Source: Pacificimonas sp963710205 (GTDB lineage: Bacteria; Pseudomonadota; Alphaproteobacteria; Sphingomonadales; Sphingomonadaceae). Taken from it: a stretch of DNA of 64,000 nt. Where the stretch lies: positions 1 to 64,000 of the forward strand of contig CAVPZG010000007.1 of the NCBI GenBank assembly GCA_963710205.1. Direction: 5' to 3'. Below are positions 26,885 through 34,898 of this stretch, one piece after another. Positions within the stretch are counted from its first letter, which is position 1, and each line of letters begins with the position of its first letter. The notes under the pieces were generated by a model. It had not been told where the DNA came from, did no database searches, and saw only the letters and a program-made list of their open reading frames with translations. Both the position numbers and the translations under genes were made by a program.

Positions 26885-26969
26885 GATCCAGTCCGGGGCG
26901 ATCCAGTTCGGGGCGGGTCACACGGGTCACACGCGATTTGGCGCGGCAGGGTCACACGGGTCACACGCG
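26885..26969. repeat. Short direct repeats before the 3' end of a hypothetical gene
   Basis: Two adjacent near-identical 15-bp units beginning GATCCAGT (26885-26914) are followed by a 21-bp unit built from GGGTCACAC repeats (26915-26935) that recurs exactly at 26949-26969. The second copy overlaps the stop of the minus-strand gene. The role is unknown; similar GTCACAC arrays could arise by slippage. Confidence 0.6.
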
Positions 26970-27812
26970 TTGCGGAAAACCCCCGCGGCGCGGACCGCAG
27001 GCGTTCAGCCCCGCCCGTTCCGCCTCCCGCCGTTCCATCTCCGCGATCAGTTCGTCTTCGGTCAGTTCCGGCTCATAAGCGGTCAGGAGGTCGGCCGCGC
27101 GGAATCGGGGCATGGGATAGACGGGATAGGCCGGGTGAGCGGGCGGATCGGCGCGGCGGCCCGCAGCGACAAGATCGCTCGCATGGCTGGGCACGCGGCC
27201 CGCCGCGACGCGGGCGGCGTCGCGCTCCAGACGGTTGAGGACGGCGGCGAGCGGCGGCGGGGACTTGCCGCCCGCCAGCCGCGCCGCCTCCACATTCAGA
27301 AGGTGGACGAGCAGCCGGTCGGACGGCTTCTGCCGCTCCGCCACCAGTTCACCGTCGCGCCAGACGCGTTCCGTCGCCCCCACCAGCGCGCGTTCGCGGG
27401 CAACCTCGTGCAGGCCCGCCGCCGCCTCCACCATCGCCGCCTCCCAGCCGAGCCGGAAGGTCCGGGCATCGACGCGGCGGCGCAGGCGATAGGCGGATTC
27501 CCGGCTCATCCCCGCCGCACCCGCCGCCGATTTGACGCAGCCGTTCAGCGCGAGATTTTCGAGGAAGACGCGCTGGCGGAGCGGCGTCCATGCCTGCGGT
27601 TCCGTGGCACCGATACGGCCATCGAGCGCGGCGCGCGCGGCGCGCCCCTCCTCCTCCCGCTCATATTGCAGCCAGCGCGGGACGGGACGCGCCGGTATGG
27701 AGTCGGGACCTGGCTCCGCATTTTCATATGCCGGGGGCGTTGCGGCCGGCGCAAAGGATGCGGAGGGGGCGGCAGCGCCTTCGCCTTTCGGAATTGTGAT
27801 GCGGTAAACCAT
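26961..27812 (-). CDS. Hypothetical protein with helix-turn-helix-like segment
   Basis: From ATG 27812 (MVYRITIPKGEGAAAP) the product has 283 residues: a Pro/Ala-rich N-terminal stretch, then a region with TPLRQRVFLENLALNGCVKS followed by AAGAAGMSRESAYRLRRRVD, which resembles the helix-turn-helix of terminase-small-subunit or resolvase type proteins, then helical parts and an acidic region (LTEDELIAEMERREAERAG). No signal peptide. GAGG lies upstream of the ATG. A DNA-binding role is possible but the family is not identified. Confidence 0.6.
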   Translation of the reverse strand: MVYRITIPKGEGAAAPSASFAPAATPPAYENAEPGPDSIPARPVPRWLQYEREEEGRAARAALDGRIGATEPQAWTPLRQRVFLENLALNGCVKSAAGAAGMSRESAYRLRRRVDARTFRLGWEAAMVEAAAGLHEVARERALVGATERVWRDGELVAERQKPSDRLLVHLLNVEAARLAGGKSPPPLAAVLNRLERDAARVAAGRVPSHASDLVAAGRRADPPAHPAYPVYPMPRFRAADLLTAYEPELTEDELIAEMERREAERAGLNACGPRRGGFPQRV

Positions 27813-27984
27813 GTGATGCCTCTTCGTCTGAACCGGAAAGGCAGGGATAAGAGACAGGAAAAATCCTATTATGCAAGCGTTATCGGACTGATCGCGGGCA
27901 AGGCGAACGTCCTTTCCGGGCGCGGGCAACCGGCGCGTGGCGAGGAGAGGCGACCGCCGCGCCCGGTCTTTGGCAAACGCCTGC

Positions 27985-28278
27985 CTATTGCCGAAGCGGG
28001 ACGGCCTGAAGGCGCAGGCCGAGCGTTTCGGCCAGTTTCGTCACGGTGGCCAGCGTCGGGTTCCCGTCTGCGGACAGGGCCTTGTAGAGCGTTCCGCGCG
28101 CGATCCCGCTGTCCGCCGCCAGCGCGCTCATACCGTGCGCACGCGCGACGACGCCGAGGGCGTCGGCAATATGGGCCGCATCGCCGCTCGCCATGGCCTC
28201 GGTGAGATAGGCCGCGCGGGCCTCTGCCGTATCGAGATAGTCGGCCGGGTCGAAATCTGTGAGGAGAATATCCTGCAT
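27985..28278 (-). CDS. Antitoxin, HTH addiction-module antidote
   Basis: From ATG 28278 (MQDILLTDFDPADYL) the product has 97 residues: an N-terminal toxin-binding segment with EARAAYLTEAMASGDAAHIA and a helix-turn-helix (GMSALAADSGIARGTLYKAL, then SADGNPTLATVTKLAETLGL), as in the HigA/COG3636-type antidotes. It lies 11 bp downstream of the toxin gene on the same strand. It should neutralise the toxin and repress the shared promoter, perhaps at the dyad upstream of the toxin. Confidence 0.88.
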   Translation of the reverse strand: MQDILLTDFDPADYLDTAEARAAYLTEAMASGDAAHIADALGVVARAHGMSALAADSGIARGTLYKALSADGNPTLATVTKLAETLGLRLQAVPLRQ

Positions 28279-28289
28279 GTCACCATATC

Positions 28290-28601
28290 CTATTCTGGAT
28301 TGGAAAGTATTTTCGCCAATGTTCTGGCACGCTCTATATCCGCCGCCTGTCGCCGCTTGGTTCCGCCGGCCAGAAGAATGATCAGGTCGGCACCGCGCCA
28401 CATGAAATAGACGCGGTAACCCGGTCCATGCGAAATGCGCAGTTCGCTAACACCACCGCCGACCGGCCTCACATCGCCCGGCAAGCCGCTTTGCAAGCGC
28501 CGCACCCGCTCCGCCACTTTGGCAACCGCAACGCGATCCTTCAGCCCGCGCAGCCATTTGTCGAAGTCGCGGGTGCGCTGCGTTCGAATCATTTGTTCCA
28601 T
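28290..28601 (-). CDS. RelE/HigB-like toxin (type II toxin-antitoxin)
   Basis: 103 residues with the features of the addiction-module killer (PF05973-like) group: RDFDKWLRGLKDRVAVAKVA at the start, GGGVSELRISHGPGYRVYF in the middle and LIILLAGGTKRRQAADIERA at the end. Such toxins are mRNA interferases acting at the ribosome. Toxin-first order is as in higBA. An in-frame ATG three codons later (28592) may be the true start because the likely -10 box covers the first ATG. Confidence 0.88.
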   Translation of the reverse strand: MEQMIRTQRTRDFDKWLRGLKDRVAVAKVAERVRRLQSGLPGDVRPVGGGVSELRISHGPGYRVYFMWRGADLIILLAGGTKRRQAADIERARTLAKILSNPE

Positions 28602-28628
28602 ATATGCGACAGTTGCAAATTGTCAACT
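28598..28628 (-). promoter_or_regulatory. Toxin-antitoxin promoter and dyad operator
   Basis: On the minus strand TTGACA (28626-28621) is a perfect -35 box, followed after 16-17 bp by TATATG/ATATGG overlapping the first toxin ATG. The -35 lies in a dyad with arms AGTTG and CAACT (28611-28628), a natural antitoxin operator. Transcription would begin near 28592, exactly at the second ATG, implying a leaderless message. Confidence 0.55.
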
Positions 28629-28759
28629 AAAAGGGACAGGGGCATTGATTTATGTATTTAGAGGCGCATGACAGGCCATTGGCACGACTAGGTGCGCTAC
28701 AGTCGTCAGAGCTGGTAGACCGCGTGCCAGATGGAATGTGATGGGACAGGGCGGCTGTT

Positions 28760-29611
28760 ATGAGCCATTTCATGGATAGCCATAAGGATAGACCGCTTAC
28801 GTTTCGCCACCTTCTTCGTGCGTTCACGTTCGATCCGAAGGAGGTTCGGCTGCTGAGGCATAAGAATGACAAAGGCCGGACGCCGCATTCCGCGTGGTGG
28901 CTCGACCGGGCAGCGTTCGAAAAGTGGCAATCCCATCAACTCACTTCTCAGCGCGCCGATTTCGCACGACCCTATTGGGCCAGCTTCATCGATGCACCGG
29001 GCGGGCGAACACTGTTCGTAGGAATGTACAAAGTGAGACATCTGGCGGTCTGTTCAGGACCGGTGGTCGATTATCTGCGTGGCGGCGTGAGCGATCCCGA
29101 TAAGCAATATGACGAGTATGAGGTGATCCCGGAGCCGCGCATGGCCAGTCTCGCCGGCCGGGTCTTCGTCGATTGGCCCGTAGGCCGAAACTGGCGGCGG
29201 GTTGCCGAGAACGGCGAATATACGATCGAGGAAATCGTCGCCGAAGGGCAGGAGGCCCCCTATCCGGGCCACGCCGCCTTCTCCATGCTGCTCTCAGAGA
29301 TCGAGGCCATGCCGGACAGCTGGCGGACGCAACTGAAAGGGCTGCAGGGCATTTATGTGCTGACCTGCATTCGGGACGGCAAGCAATATGTTGGACTGAC
29401 GGACCACGCCGAAGGGTTTTATGGTCGTTGGCGTACGCACGCCCGGAAGGAAGGCGATGCCATCATGTTTCGAACACGCGAACCCGGTGACTACCGCGTT
29501 GGCATATTGGAGGTCGCAGGCTCATTCGCCGACAGGGGAACGTTGGAAACCATGGAAGCGTACTGGAAAGCGAAACTGGGAAGCCGTGCGTTTGGTTTGA
29601 ACGCGAATTGA
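28760..29611 (+). CDS. GIY-YIG nuclease-domain protein
   Basis: 283 residues. The C-terminal 95 residues form a GIY-YIG domain: GIYVLTCIRDGKQYVGLTD, then GFYGRWRTHARK with the catalytic Arg, and the metal-binding Glu in TLETMEAYWKAKLG followed by FGLN. The N-terminal 190 residues belong to the part seen with this domain in a family of uncharacterised proteins (LTFRHLLRAFTFDPKEVRLL, then RTPHSAWWLDRAAFEKWQ and FVGMYKV). It should be a DNA endonuclease acting in the cytoplasm. It lies beside a toxin-antitoxin pair and an AT-rich membrane gene. Defence is possible but unproven. Confidence 0.82.
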   Translation: MSHFMDSHKDRPLTFRHLLRAFTFDPKEVRLLRHKNDKGRTPHSAWWLDRAAFEKWQSHQLTSQRADFARPYWASFIDAPGGRTLFVGMYKVRHLAVCSGPVVDYLRGGVSDPDKQYDEYEVIPEPRMASLAGRVFVDWPVGRNWRRVAENGEYTIEEIVAEGQEAPYPGHAAFSMLLSEIEAMPDSWRTQLKGLQGIYVLTCIRDGKQYVGLTDHAEGFYGRWRTHARKEGDAIMFRTREPGDYRVGILEVAGSFADRGTLETMEAYWKAKLGSRAFGLNAN

Positions 29612-29650
29612 GTTTGGCCAGCAGGAGTTTCCGATTAGGTATAGTGTCCC

Positions 29651-29705
29651 CGGAATTTCCCGGCCCCGGAATTTCCCGGCCGGAATTTCCCCGGAATTTT
29701 CGGCC
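29651..29705. repeat. Four copies of GGAATTTCC-like motif
   Basis: GGAATTTCC occurs at 29652-29660, 29668-29676 and 29682-29690, with a fourth, partial copy (GGAATTTTC) at 29693, separated by CCGGCCCC-like spacers. Each unit is a near palindrome. The array lies between the GIY-YIG gene and the AT-rich gene, both ending here, so it may act as a structured 3' region. Confidence 0.6.
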
Positions 29706-29856
29706 AGATCCTTTACCGCGACGATTATCAAATCGTCGCCAAGCCCGGCGCAAGCAGCCCGACCGTCTGGCACTGATGTGTCGGGCGGTTGGGGGGTGGC
29801 GCAATGAAATGGTTATAGTGCAAGGGTTCTTTCAGAGAAAAAAATACAATAGTCAT

Positions 29857-30876
29857 TTAAATATTGGGTGTTCTGCTGAGCGGTTCGACTTGAATCCGCC
29901 GCGAAACATCCCGCTCATCGAATAAGAACGCGAATATGGATTCTTCAAAAAATCGCCTGTTGAATTTACAAAATGCCATAAGTACAAAGCTACTAATAAT
30001 TATTATTATGACGAAATGCAGAAGGGCTAAAAGAATGCTATCGAATGGAGCCCTCGTTAGACTTTCGTTATTTTCAATTGCCGTTTTGAAATTCTTTCCA
30101 GCGATGGATATTTGAGGCACCCCGTCAACACTTAAAGCGACCCGATAGTACAACGTCCTAGCTTTATCCAAAATGAACATCCACGTAAATATAAGCATAA
30201 TTAATGCCATGCTTCTTAGCGCACCATAAATAACTAAGTAATTGTAAAGCCTAGCATAGCCTAGCGGGCAGTTATTAGCAACAAAATGCTCAATAATCTT
30301 AGGCCATTTTGTATTGTGCGATATTGCAATACCCGTACCAAGAGATTGAAATTTTATTTTTATCAGAGGCAGAAGGCCAGCATCTATATTCGATCTATAG
30401 AAACTAAATTTACCATAACGCTTGATCAACTCCATCCCTGGCCAGAGTGGCAACATTACCAATAAGAGTATTATCCCTGATATTTTGCTCCCATTAGAAA
30501 GAAACTTATTTGAAAAAACATCATTCTCGTGAACTTTCTTAAGTTCTTTTGTCTCGTCAGCAGGCAAGATATCGGTGTGACCACAGGTGCGCAAAAAGAC
30601 TGTTGAGGGATATCCAAAACTCCGATGAACATATCGTTCAATAGTCATACTAGAAATATACGATATGATATGCCCCATAAAATAAGCTATAGAAACCAAA
30701 ATCACGCCATTTAGTACGAGCCATATTTCACTCTTGCTCACTGGCATAGCGATGGTAGGAAGGGTAAATCTAAAAAAATTTATGACATAATGGTACATAA
30801 TAGGAATCGAAACTAAGCCGATTCCTAAATATACTATTATGTCATAGCTAGCGAAGGGAAGTTTGCGAGTGTCCAC
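29857..30876 (-). CDS. AT-rich multi-pass membrane protein of unknown function
   Basis: 339 residues with about five membrane segments: IIVYLGIGLVSIPIMYHYV, EIWLVLNGVILVSIAYFMGH, ISGIILLLVMLPLWPG, YLVIYGALRSMALIMLIFTW and SILLALLHFVIIIIISSFVL. The region between helices 2 and 3 is hydrophilic (HTDILPADETKELKKVHEND). The base composition is far more AT-rich than any neighbour and codons end in A/T, so it was acquired recently. It resembles in outline the uncharacterised membrane proteins that begin with a YD-x-x-G-like hydrophobic segment in defence islands, but I cannot name a family. It lies just downstream of nrdB on the same strand, with 28 bp between. Confidence 0.7.
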   Translation of the reverse strand: MDTRKLPFASYDIIVYLGIGLVSIPIMYHYVINFFRFTLPTIAMPVSKSEIWLVLNGVILVSIAYFMGHIISYISSMTIERYVHRSFGYPSTVFLRTCGHTDILPADETKELKKVHENDVFSNKFLSNGSKISGIILLLVMLPLWPGMELIKRYGKFSFYRSNIDAGLLPLIKIKFQSLGTGIAISHNTKWPKIIEHFVANNCPLGYARLYNYLVIYGALRSMALIMLIFTWMFILDKARTLYYRVALSVDGVPQISIAGKNFKTAIENNESLTRAPFDSILLALLHFVIIIIISSFVLMAFCKFNRRFFEESIFAFLFDERDVSRRIQVEPLSRTPNI

Positions 30877-30904
30877 GTCTATTTATTTTGCGTTCAACAG
30901 TTAA

Positions 30905-31947
30905 TCACTCCGCCGCCGTCTCAAGAAACCCCGGCTCATCCTCCGCATTCGCGGGCACTTCGATCTTCGCGCCGCCCTTGCGCTTGTCGAAGCTGGACCA
31001 GACGTCGCCCCAGTCGCCCTTTGTGGCGGCCTTTGAATATTCGGTCGCGCGGGCCTCGAAGAAGTTGGCGTGTTCGACGCCGTTCAGGATCTCCGTCGAG
31101 CCAGGGGAGCGGGTGTTCGGTGATCATGTAGATGGGCTTGAGGCCGAGCTGGCCGAGGCGCCAGTCGGCGATGTAGCGGATGTACTTCTTGATCTCGCCC
31201 GCGGTCATGCCGTTCACGGGGCCCATTTCGAAGGCGAGGTCGATGAAGGCGTCCTCCAGATCGACCGTGTGGTGGCAGATGTCGCGGATGTCGGCCTTGA
31301 CCGCCTTGGTCAGGCACTGGCGCTCCTCGCAAAAGGCGTGGAACAGGCGGATGATCCCCTCGCAGTGGAGGGTTTCGTCGCGGACCGACCAGCGAGACGA
31401 TCTGGCCCATGCCCTTCATCTTGTTGAAGCGCGGGAAGTTCATCAGCATGGCGAAGCTGGCGAAGAGCTGCAGCCCCTCCGTAAAGCCGCCGAACATGGC
31501 GAGCGTCCGCGCGATATCCTCGTCATTGTCGACGCTGAATTTCTGCATGTAGTCATGCTTGTCGGCCATCGCCTCGTAATCCATGAACGCGGAATATTCG
31601 GATTCCGGCATGCCGATGGTGTCGAGGAGGTGCGAATAGGCGGCGATGTGGACGGTTTCCATGTTGGAAAACGCCGTCAGCATCATCTTCACCTCGGTGG
31701 GTTTGAAGACGCGGCCATATTTGTCGTGATAGCAGTCCTGCACCTCCACATCGGCCTGGGTGAAGAAGCGGAAGATCTGCGTCAGGAGGCTGCGTTCATG
31801 CTCCGTGAGCTTCTGCGCCCAGTCGCGGCAATCCTCGCCCAAAGGCACTTCCTCCGGCATCCAGTGGATCTGCTGCTGGCGTTTCCAGAAGTCATAGGCC
31901 CAGGGGTACTGGAAGGGCTTGTAGGTCTTGCGGGCTTCTAAGAGGGA
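30905..31947 (-). pseudogene. nrdB: Ribonucleotide reductase class Ia beta subunit, two frameshifts
   Basis: GTG 31947 follows AGGAG by 7 nt and gives MSLLEARKTYKPFQYPWAYD, the usual start. The first frame runs normally (metal-ligand regions DVEVQDCYHDKYGR and ETVHIAAYSHLLD) to GQIVS, where one extra C near 31397 breaks it (TCGCTGG for TCGTGG; the family reads S-W-S-V-R-D-E-T). The second frame runs to HPLPWL, where an extra base near 31096 breaks it again; the final frame reads TEILNGVEHANFFEARATEY and ends ETAAE at 30905. Correcting both gives 346 residues. Beta supplies the tyrosyl-radical cofactor for NrdA. Because the enzyme is normally essential, these look like sequencing errors unless another reductase exists. 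Confidence 0.85.
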
Positions 31948-32055
31948 CACAGGATTCTCCTGATATTTGTTTGGGGCGGCGTCCGGTTCCGGCATCGCGC
32001 CCGTTGATGACGGGGGGCATCCCCCAGCCCCCTCCCGGGCGGGAGGGGCGTTAAG
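31948..32055 (-). other. nrdB: nrdA-nrdB intergenic hairpins
   Basis: Between nrdA and nrdB lie two GC hairpins: CCCCTCCC/GGGAGGGG (32029-32036 and 32041-32048) and GGGGG-GCAT-CCCCC (about 32012-32025). Neither has a T run in the nrdB direction, so they may stabilise or attenuate the message rather than end it. Confidence 0.5.
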
Positions 32056-33945
32056 CTACTGGCAGGCCAGACATTCGTCATAGTCGGTCGTTTCGGGCAT
32101 CGTCAGGTCGATCTTCGGAGCCTCGGCGGTGTTGTCCGCCTCCACACCGCCGACGAAGCCGGCGCGCTGCACGCTCTTCGACCGTAGATAATATAGGGAT
32201 TTTATGCCGAGTTCCCAGGCGCGGTAGTGCAGCATGAGGAGATCCCATTTTTCCACATCGGCGGGGATGTAGAGATTGAGGGACTGCGACTGGTCGATAT
32301 AGGGCGTGCGGTCGCCGGCAAGTTCGAGGAGCCAGCGCTGGTCGATTTCGAAGGCGGTCTTGAACGTGGCCTTCTCGTCGGCGCTGAGGAAATCGAGATG
32401 CTGGACGCTGCCGCCCTTTTCGAGGATGGAATTCCACACCTTGTCGCCGTTCATGGACTTTTCGGTGAGGAGCGCCTCCAGATGCGGATTCTTGACCGTG
32501 AAGCTGCCGGACAGCGTCTTGTGCGTGTAGATGTTGGCGGGAATGGGCTCGATACAGGCCGAGGTGCCGCCGCAGATGATGCTGATCGAGGCGGTGGGGG
32601 CGATGGCCATCTTGCAGCTGAACCGCTCCATGACGCCTGCGTCCTGCGCGTCGGGACAGGCGCCGCGTTCCTTCGCGAGCATCATGGACGCCTCATCGGC
32701 CTGCGCGCGGATGTGCTTGAAGATCTTGAGGTTCCAGGACTTCGCCAGCGCGGATTCGAAGGGGATGGAGCGTTCCTGCAGGAAGCTGTGATAGCCCATG
32801 ACGCCAAGGCCGACGCTGCGTTCGCGCTCGGCGGAATATTTGGCGCGCGCCATCTCGTCGGGGGCGCGCTCGATATAGTCCGAGAGGACATTGTCGAGGA
32901 AGCGCATGACATCCTCGATGAAGCCGTCCTCCTTCGACCATTCGTTCCAGGTGTCGAGGTTGAGGGACGACAGGCAGCAGACGGCGGTGCGGTCCTTCCC
33001 GTGCTGGTCGATGCCCGTGGGGAGGGTGATTTCGGAGCAGAGGTTGGAGGTCGACACCTTCAGCCCCTGATCGCGCTGGTGCTTCGGCATCGCCTCGTTC
33101 ACGCGGTCGATGAAGAGCATGTAGGGCTCGCCCGTGGCAAGGCGGGTCTCGACGATCTTCTGAAAGAGCGCGCGGGCGTTGACGGTGGCGCGGACTTCGC
33201 CGGTTTTCGGGCTGAGAAGATCGAAATCGGTGCCGTCGCGCACCGCCTCCATGAAGGCGTCGGTCAGATTGACGCCGTGGTGAAGGTTCAATGCCTTCCT
33301 GTTGAAGTCGCCGGACGGTTTGCGGATTTCGAGGAACTCCTCGATTTCGGGATGCGTGACGTCGAGATAGCAGGCGGCGCTGCCCCGGCGGAGGCTGCCC
33401 TGGCTGATGGCGAGGGTGAGCGAATCCATGACGCGCACGAAGGGGACGATGCCCGATGTCTTGCCGTTGAGGCCGACCGACTCGCCGATGCCGCGCACAT
33501 TGCCCCAATAGGTGCCGATGCCGCCGCCCTTTGACGCGAGCCAGACATTCTCGTTCCAGGTGTCGACGATGCCGTTGAGGCTGTCGCTGACGCTGTTGAG
33601 ATAGCAGGAAATGGGGAGGCCGCGCCCGGTGCCGCCGTTCGAAAGGACGGGCGTGGCGGGCATGAACCACAGGTTCGAAATGGCGTCATAAAGCCGCTGG
33701 GCATGCCCCTCGTCATCGGCATAGGCGGCAGCGACGCGGGCGAACAGATCCTGCGGCCCCTCGCCCGGAAGGAGATAGCGGTCCTCCAGCGTCTCCTTGC
33801 CGAACGCCGTCAGCTTCGCATCACGGCTGCGGTCGATCCTGATGGGGAAGCGATGTTCATTGACGCGCCGTGAATCGCTGACGGCCTCGGCACCACCATG
33901 CTTGCCATCTTCCTGGACGTCCATTTCGACTCCGCTGAAATCCAT
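32056..33945 (-). CDS. nrdA: Ribonucleoside-diphosphate reductase alpha subunit
   Basis: 629 residues. Active-site features: NLWFMPATPVLSNGG and ISCYLNS (first active-site Cys), NLCSEITLP (Cys and Glu of the radical site), and the C-terminal redox pair CLACQ. No N-terminal ATP-cone is seen, so the allosteric overall activity site may be missing. With NrdB it makes deoxyribonucleotides in the cytoplasm. GGGAG lies upstream of the ATG. The order nrdA-nrdB is usual. Two NrdR-like boxes lie about 200 bp upstream. Confidence 0.95.
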   Translation of the reverse strand: MDFSGVEMDVQEDGKHGGAEAVSDSRRVNEHRFPIRIDRSRDAKLTAFGKETLEDRYLLPGEGPQDLFARVAAAYADDEGHAQRLYDAISNLWFMPATPVLSNGGTGRGLPISCYLNSVSDSLNGIVDTWNENVWLASKGGGIGTYWGNVRGIGESVGLNGKTSGIVPFVRVMDSLTLAISQGSLRRGSAACYLDVTHPEIEEFLEIRKPSGDFNRKALNLHHGVNLTDAFMEAVRDGTDFDLLSPKTGEVRATVNARALFQKIVETRLATGEPYMLFIDRVNEAMPKHQRDQGLKVSTSNLCSEITLPTGIDQHGKDRTAVCCLSSLNLDTWNEWSKEDGFIEDVMRFLDNVLSDYIERAPDEMARAKYSAERERSVGLGVMGYHSFLQERSIPFESALAKSWNLKIFKHIRAQADEASMMLAKERGACPDAQDAGVMERFSCKMAIAPTASISIICGGTSACIEPIPANIYTHKTLSGSFTVKNPHLEALLTEKSMNGDKVWNSILEKGGSVQHLDFLSADEKATFKTAFEIDQRWLLELAGDRTPYIDQSQSLNLYIPADVEKWDLLMLHYRAWELGIKSLYYLRSKSVQRAGFVGGVEADNTAEAPKIDLTMPETTDYDECLACQ

Positions 33946-34440
33946 GATCGCCGCACTCCCTGTTTCGATGCTGGTCCGGCCGGTGCCGAACCCCTGTCCC
34001 TAGATACCAAATGCCTGCCTTCGCCAGTGGGTATGGCGGCTTATCCCCGCTATCCCCGCAATTCACAGGCAGGCTGCCCGTTGTGGCGGAGATTCACGCC
34101 TTAGAAGACTCGATTCCCGTCGTCACCCTGAAGTGGACGGAAACACAAGTCCTAGTGGCCTACCCCTCGCCGTAGCACCAAGACCTAGTAAACGCGGCGT
34201 GGTCACGGCAAGAGCAAAAGTTACATAATCGTTAAGGCTGTTTTGCTTCAAGGGCTTGCGGTCGGAAGCTGAAAACACGTCTTCGCAGGCGTCTGTGAGG
34301 CCCGCTTTCAAGGCGCGCCCGCAACTGCCCGCAAAGCCAGTATTTCCCGTACCAGCGACATGAGTCGGCGGGATGCCGGGTCGCCGCCACGTTCCGGGCG
34401 GCTGCGTCGATTTAGCTTAGTTCATGCGCGCCGATGCCGG
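33946..34440. other. Intergenic region upstream of nrdA, 495 bp
   Basis: Region between nrdA and the response-regulator gene, both on the minus strand. Apart from the pair of NrdR-like boxes I see no gene in it; the small open frames lack start signals. A strong promoter for nrdA is expected here but not clear by eye. Confidence 0.4.
34143..34191. promoter_or_regulatory. Pair of candidate NrdR boxes
   Basis: Two 16-bp elements, ACACAAGTCCTAGTGG (34143-34158) and CACCAAGACCTAGTAA (34176-34191), share the half-site pattern of the NrdR box (C-A-A ... T-A-G). Their centres are 33 bp apart, close to three helical turns, as is usual for paired NrdR boxes before nrd genes. They lie about 200 bp upstream of nrdA. 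Confidence 0.55.
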
Positions 34441-34848
34441 TCAGGCGGCGGAAACGCTGCTGTCCGGTTCGTTCGTTTCGCTGCCCGCCACCATCAGGTC
34501 GGCGATGGTTTCGAACAGTTCGCGCATGGCGACGGGTTTCAGAAGAACGGCATTCGCACCGGTGTCGAGGCAGTCCTGCCTGATGGTCGCGCCCGTGTCG
34601 GCGGTGACCACGATGATCGGCACGTCCGCCTTCGCGTCGTTCCGCGCGCGGACACGGCGGATGGTCTCGAACCCGTCAATGCCGGGCATTCTGAGGTCCA
34701 CCAGCAGGATGTCGAAGCTTTCCCGGTCATAGATGGCGAGACCGGTCAGCGCATCCTCGGCACCCACCATGTCAGCCCCGCCGACGCGCAGCATGTCCTG
34801 CACGATGCGCCGGTTGAGTTCGTCATCTTCTATGAACAGCGCGCGCAT
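34441..34848 (-). CDS. Single-domain response regulator
   Basis: From ATG 34848 (MRALFIEDDELNRR) the product has 135 residues, a bare receiver domain: acidic pair EDD near 7-9, phospho-acceptor Asp in DILLVDLRMPGIDGFE, Thr in IIVVTADTG and Lys in AVLLKPVAMREL. There is no output domain. It lies 50 bp after the histidine kinase gene on the same strand and is most likely its partner, since the kinase's own C-terminal receiver-like region lacks the acceptor Asp. Confidence 0.9.
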   Translation of the reverse strand: MRALFIEDDELNRRIVQDMLRVGGADMVGAEDALTGLAIYDRESFDILLVDLRMPGIDGFETIRRVRARNDAKADVPIIVVTADTGATIRQDCLDTGANAVLLKPVAMRELFETIADLMVAGSETNEPDSSVSAA

Positions 34849-34898
34849 CGGGCCTCTTTTCGAGTGAATGTCGAACCAGACCCTTGCCATGGCAGGGG

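Noticed and set aside
30905..31995. Programmed frameshifting in nrdB
   Set aside because: There is no slippery heptamer or downstream structure typical of recoding, and two separate shifts would be needed.
32227..33534. Long plus-strand open frame opposite nrdA
   Set aside because: Antisense of nrdA; no start signals and no recognisable domain.
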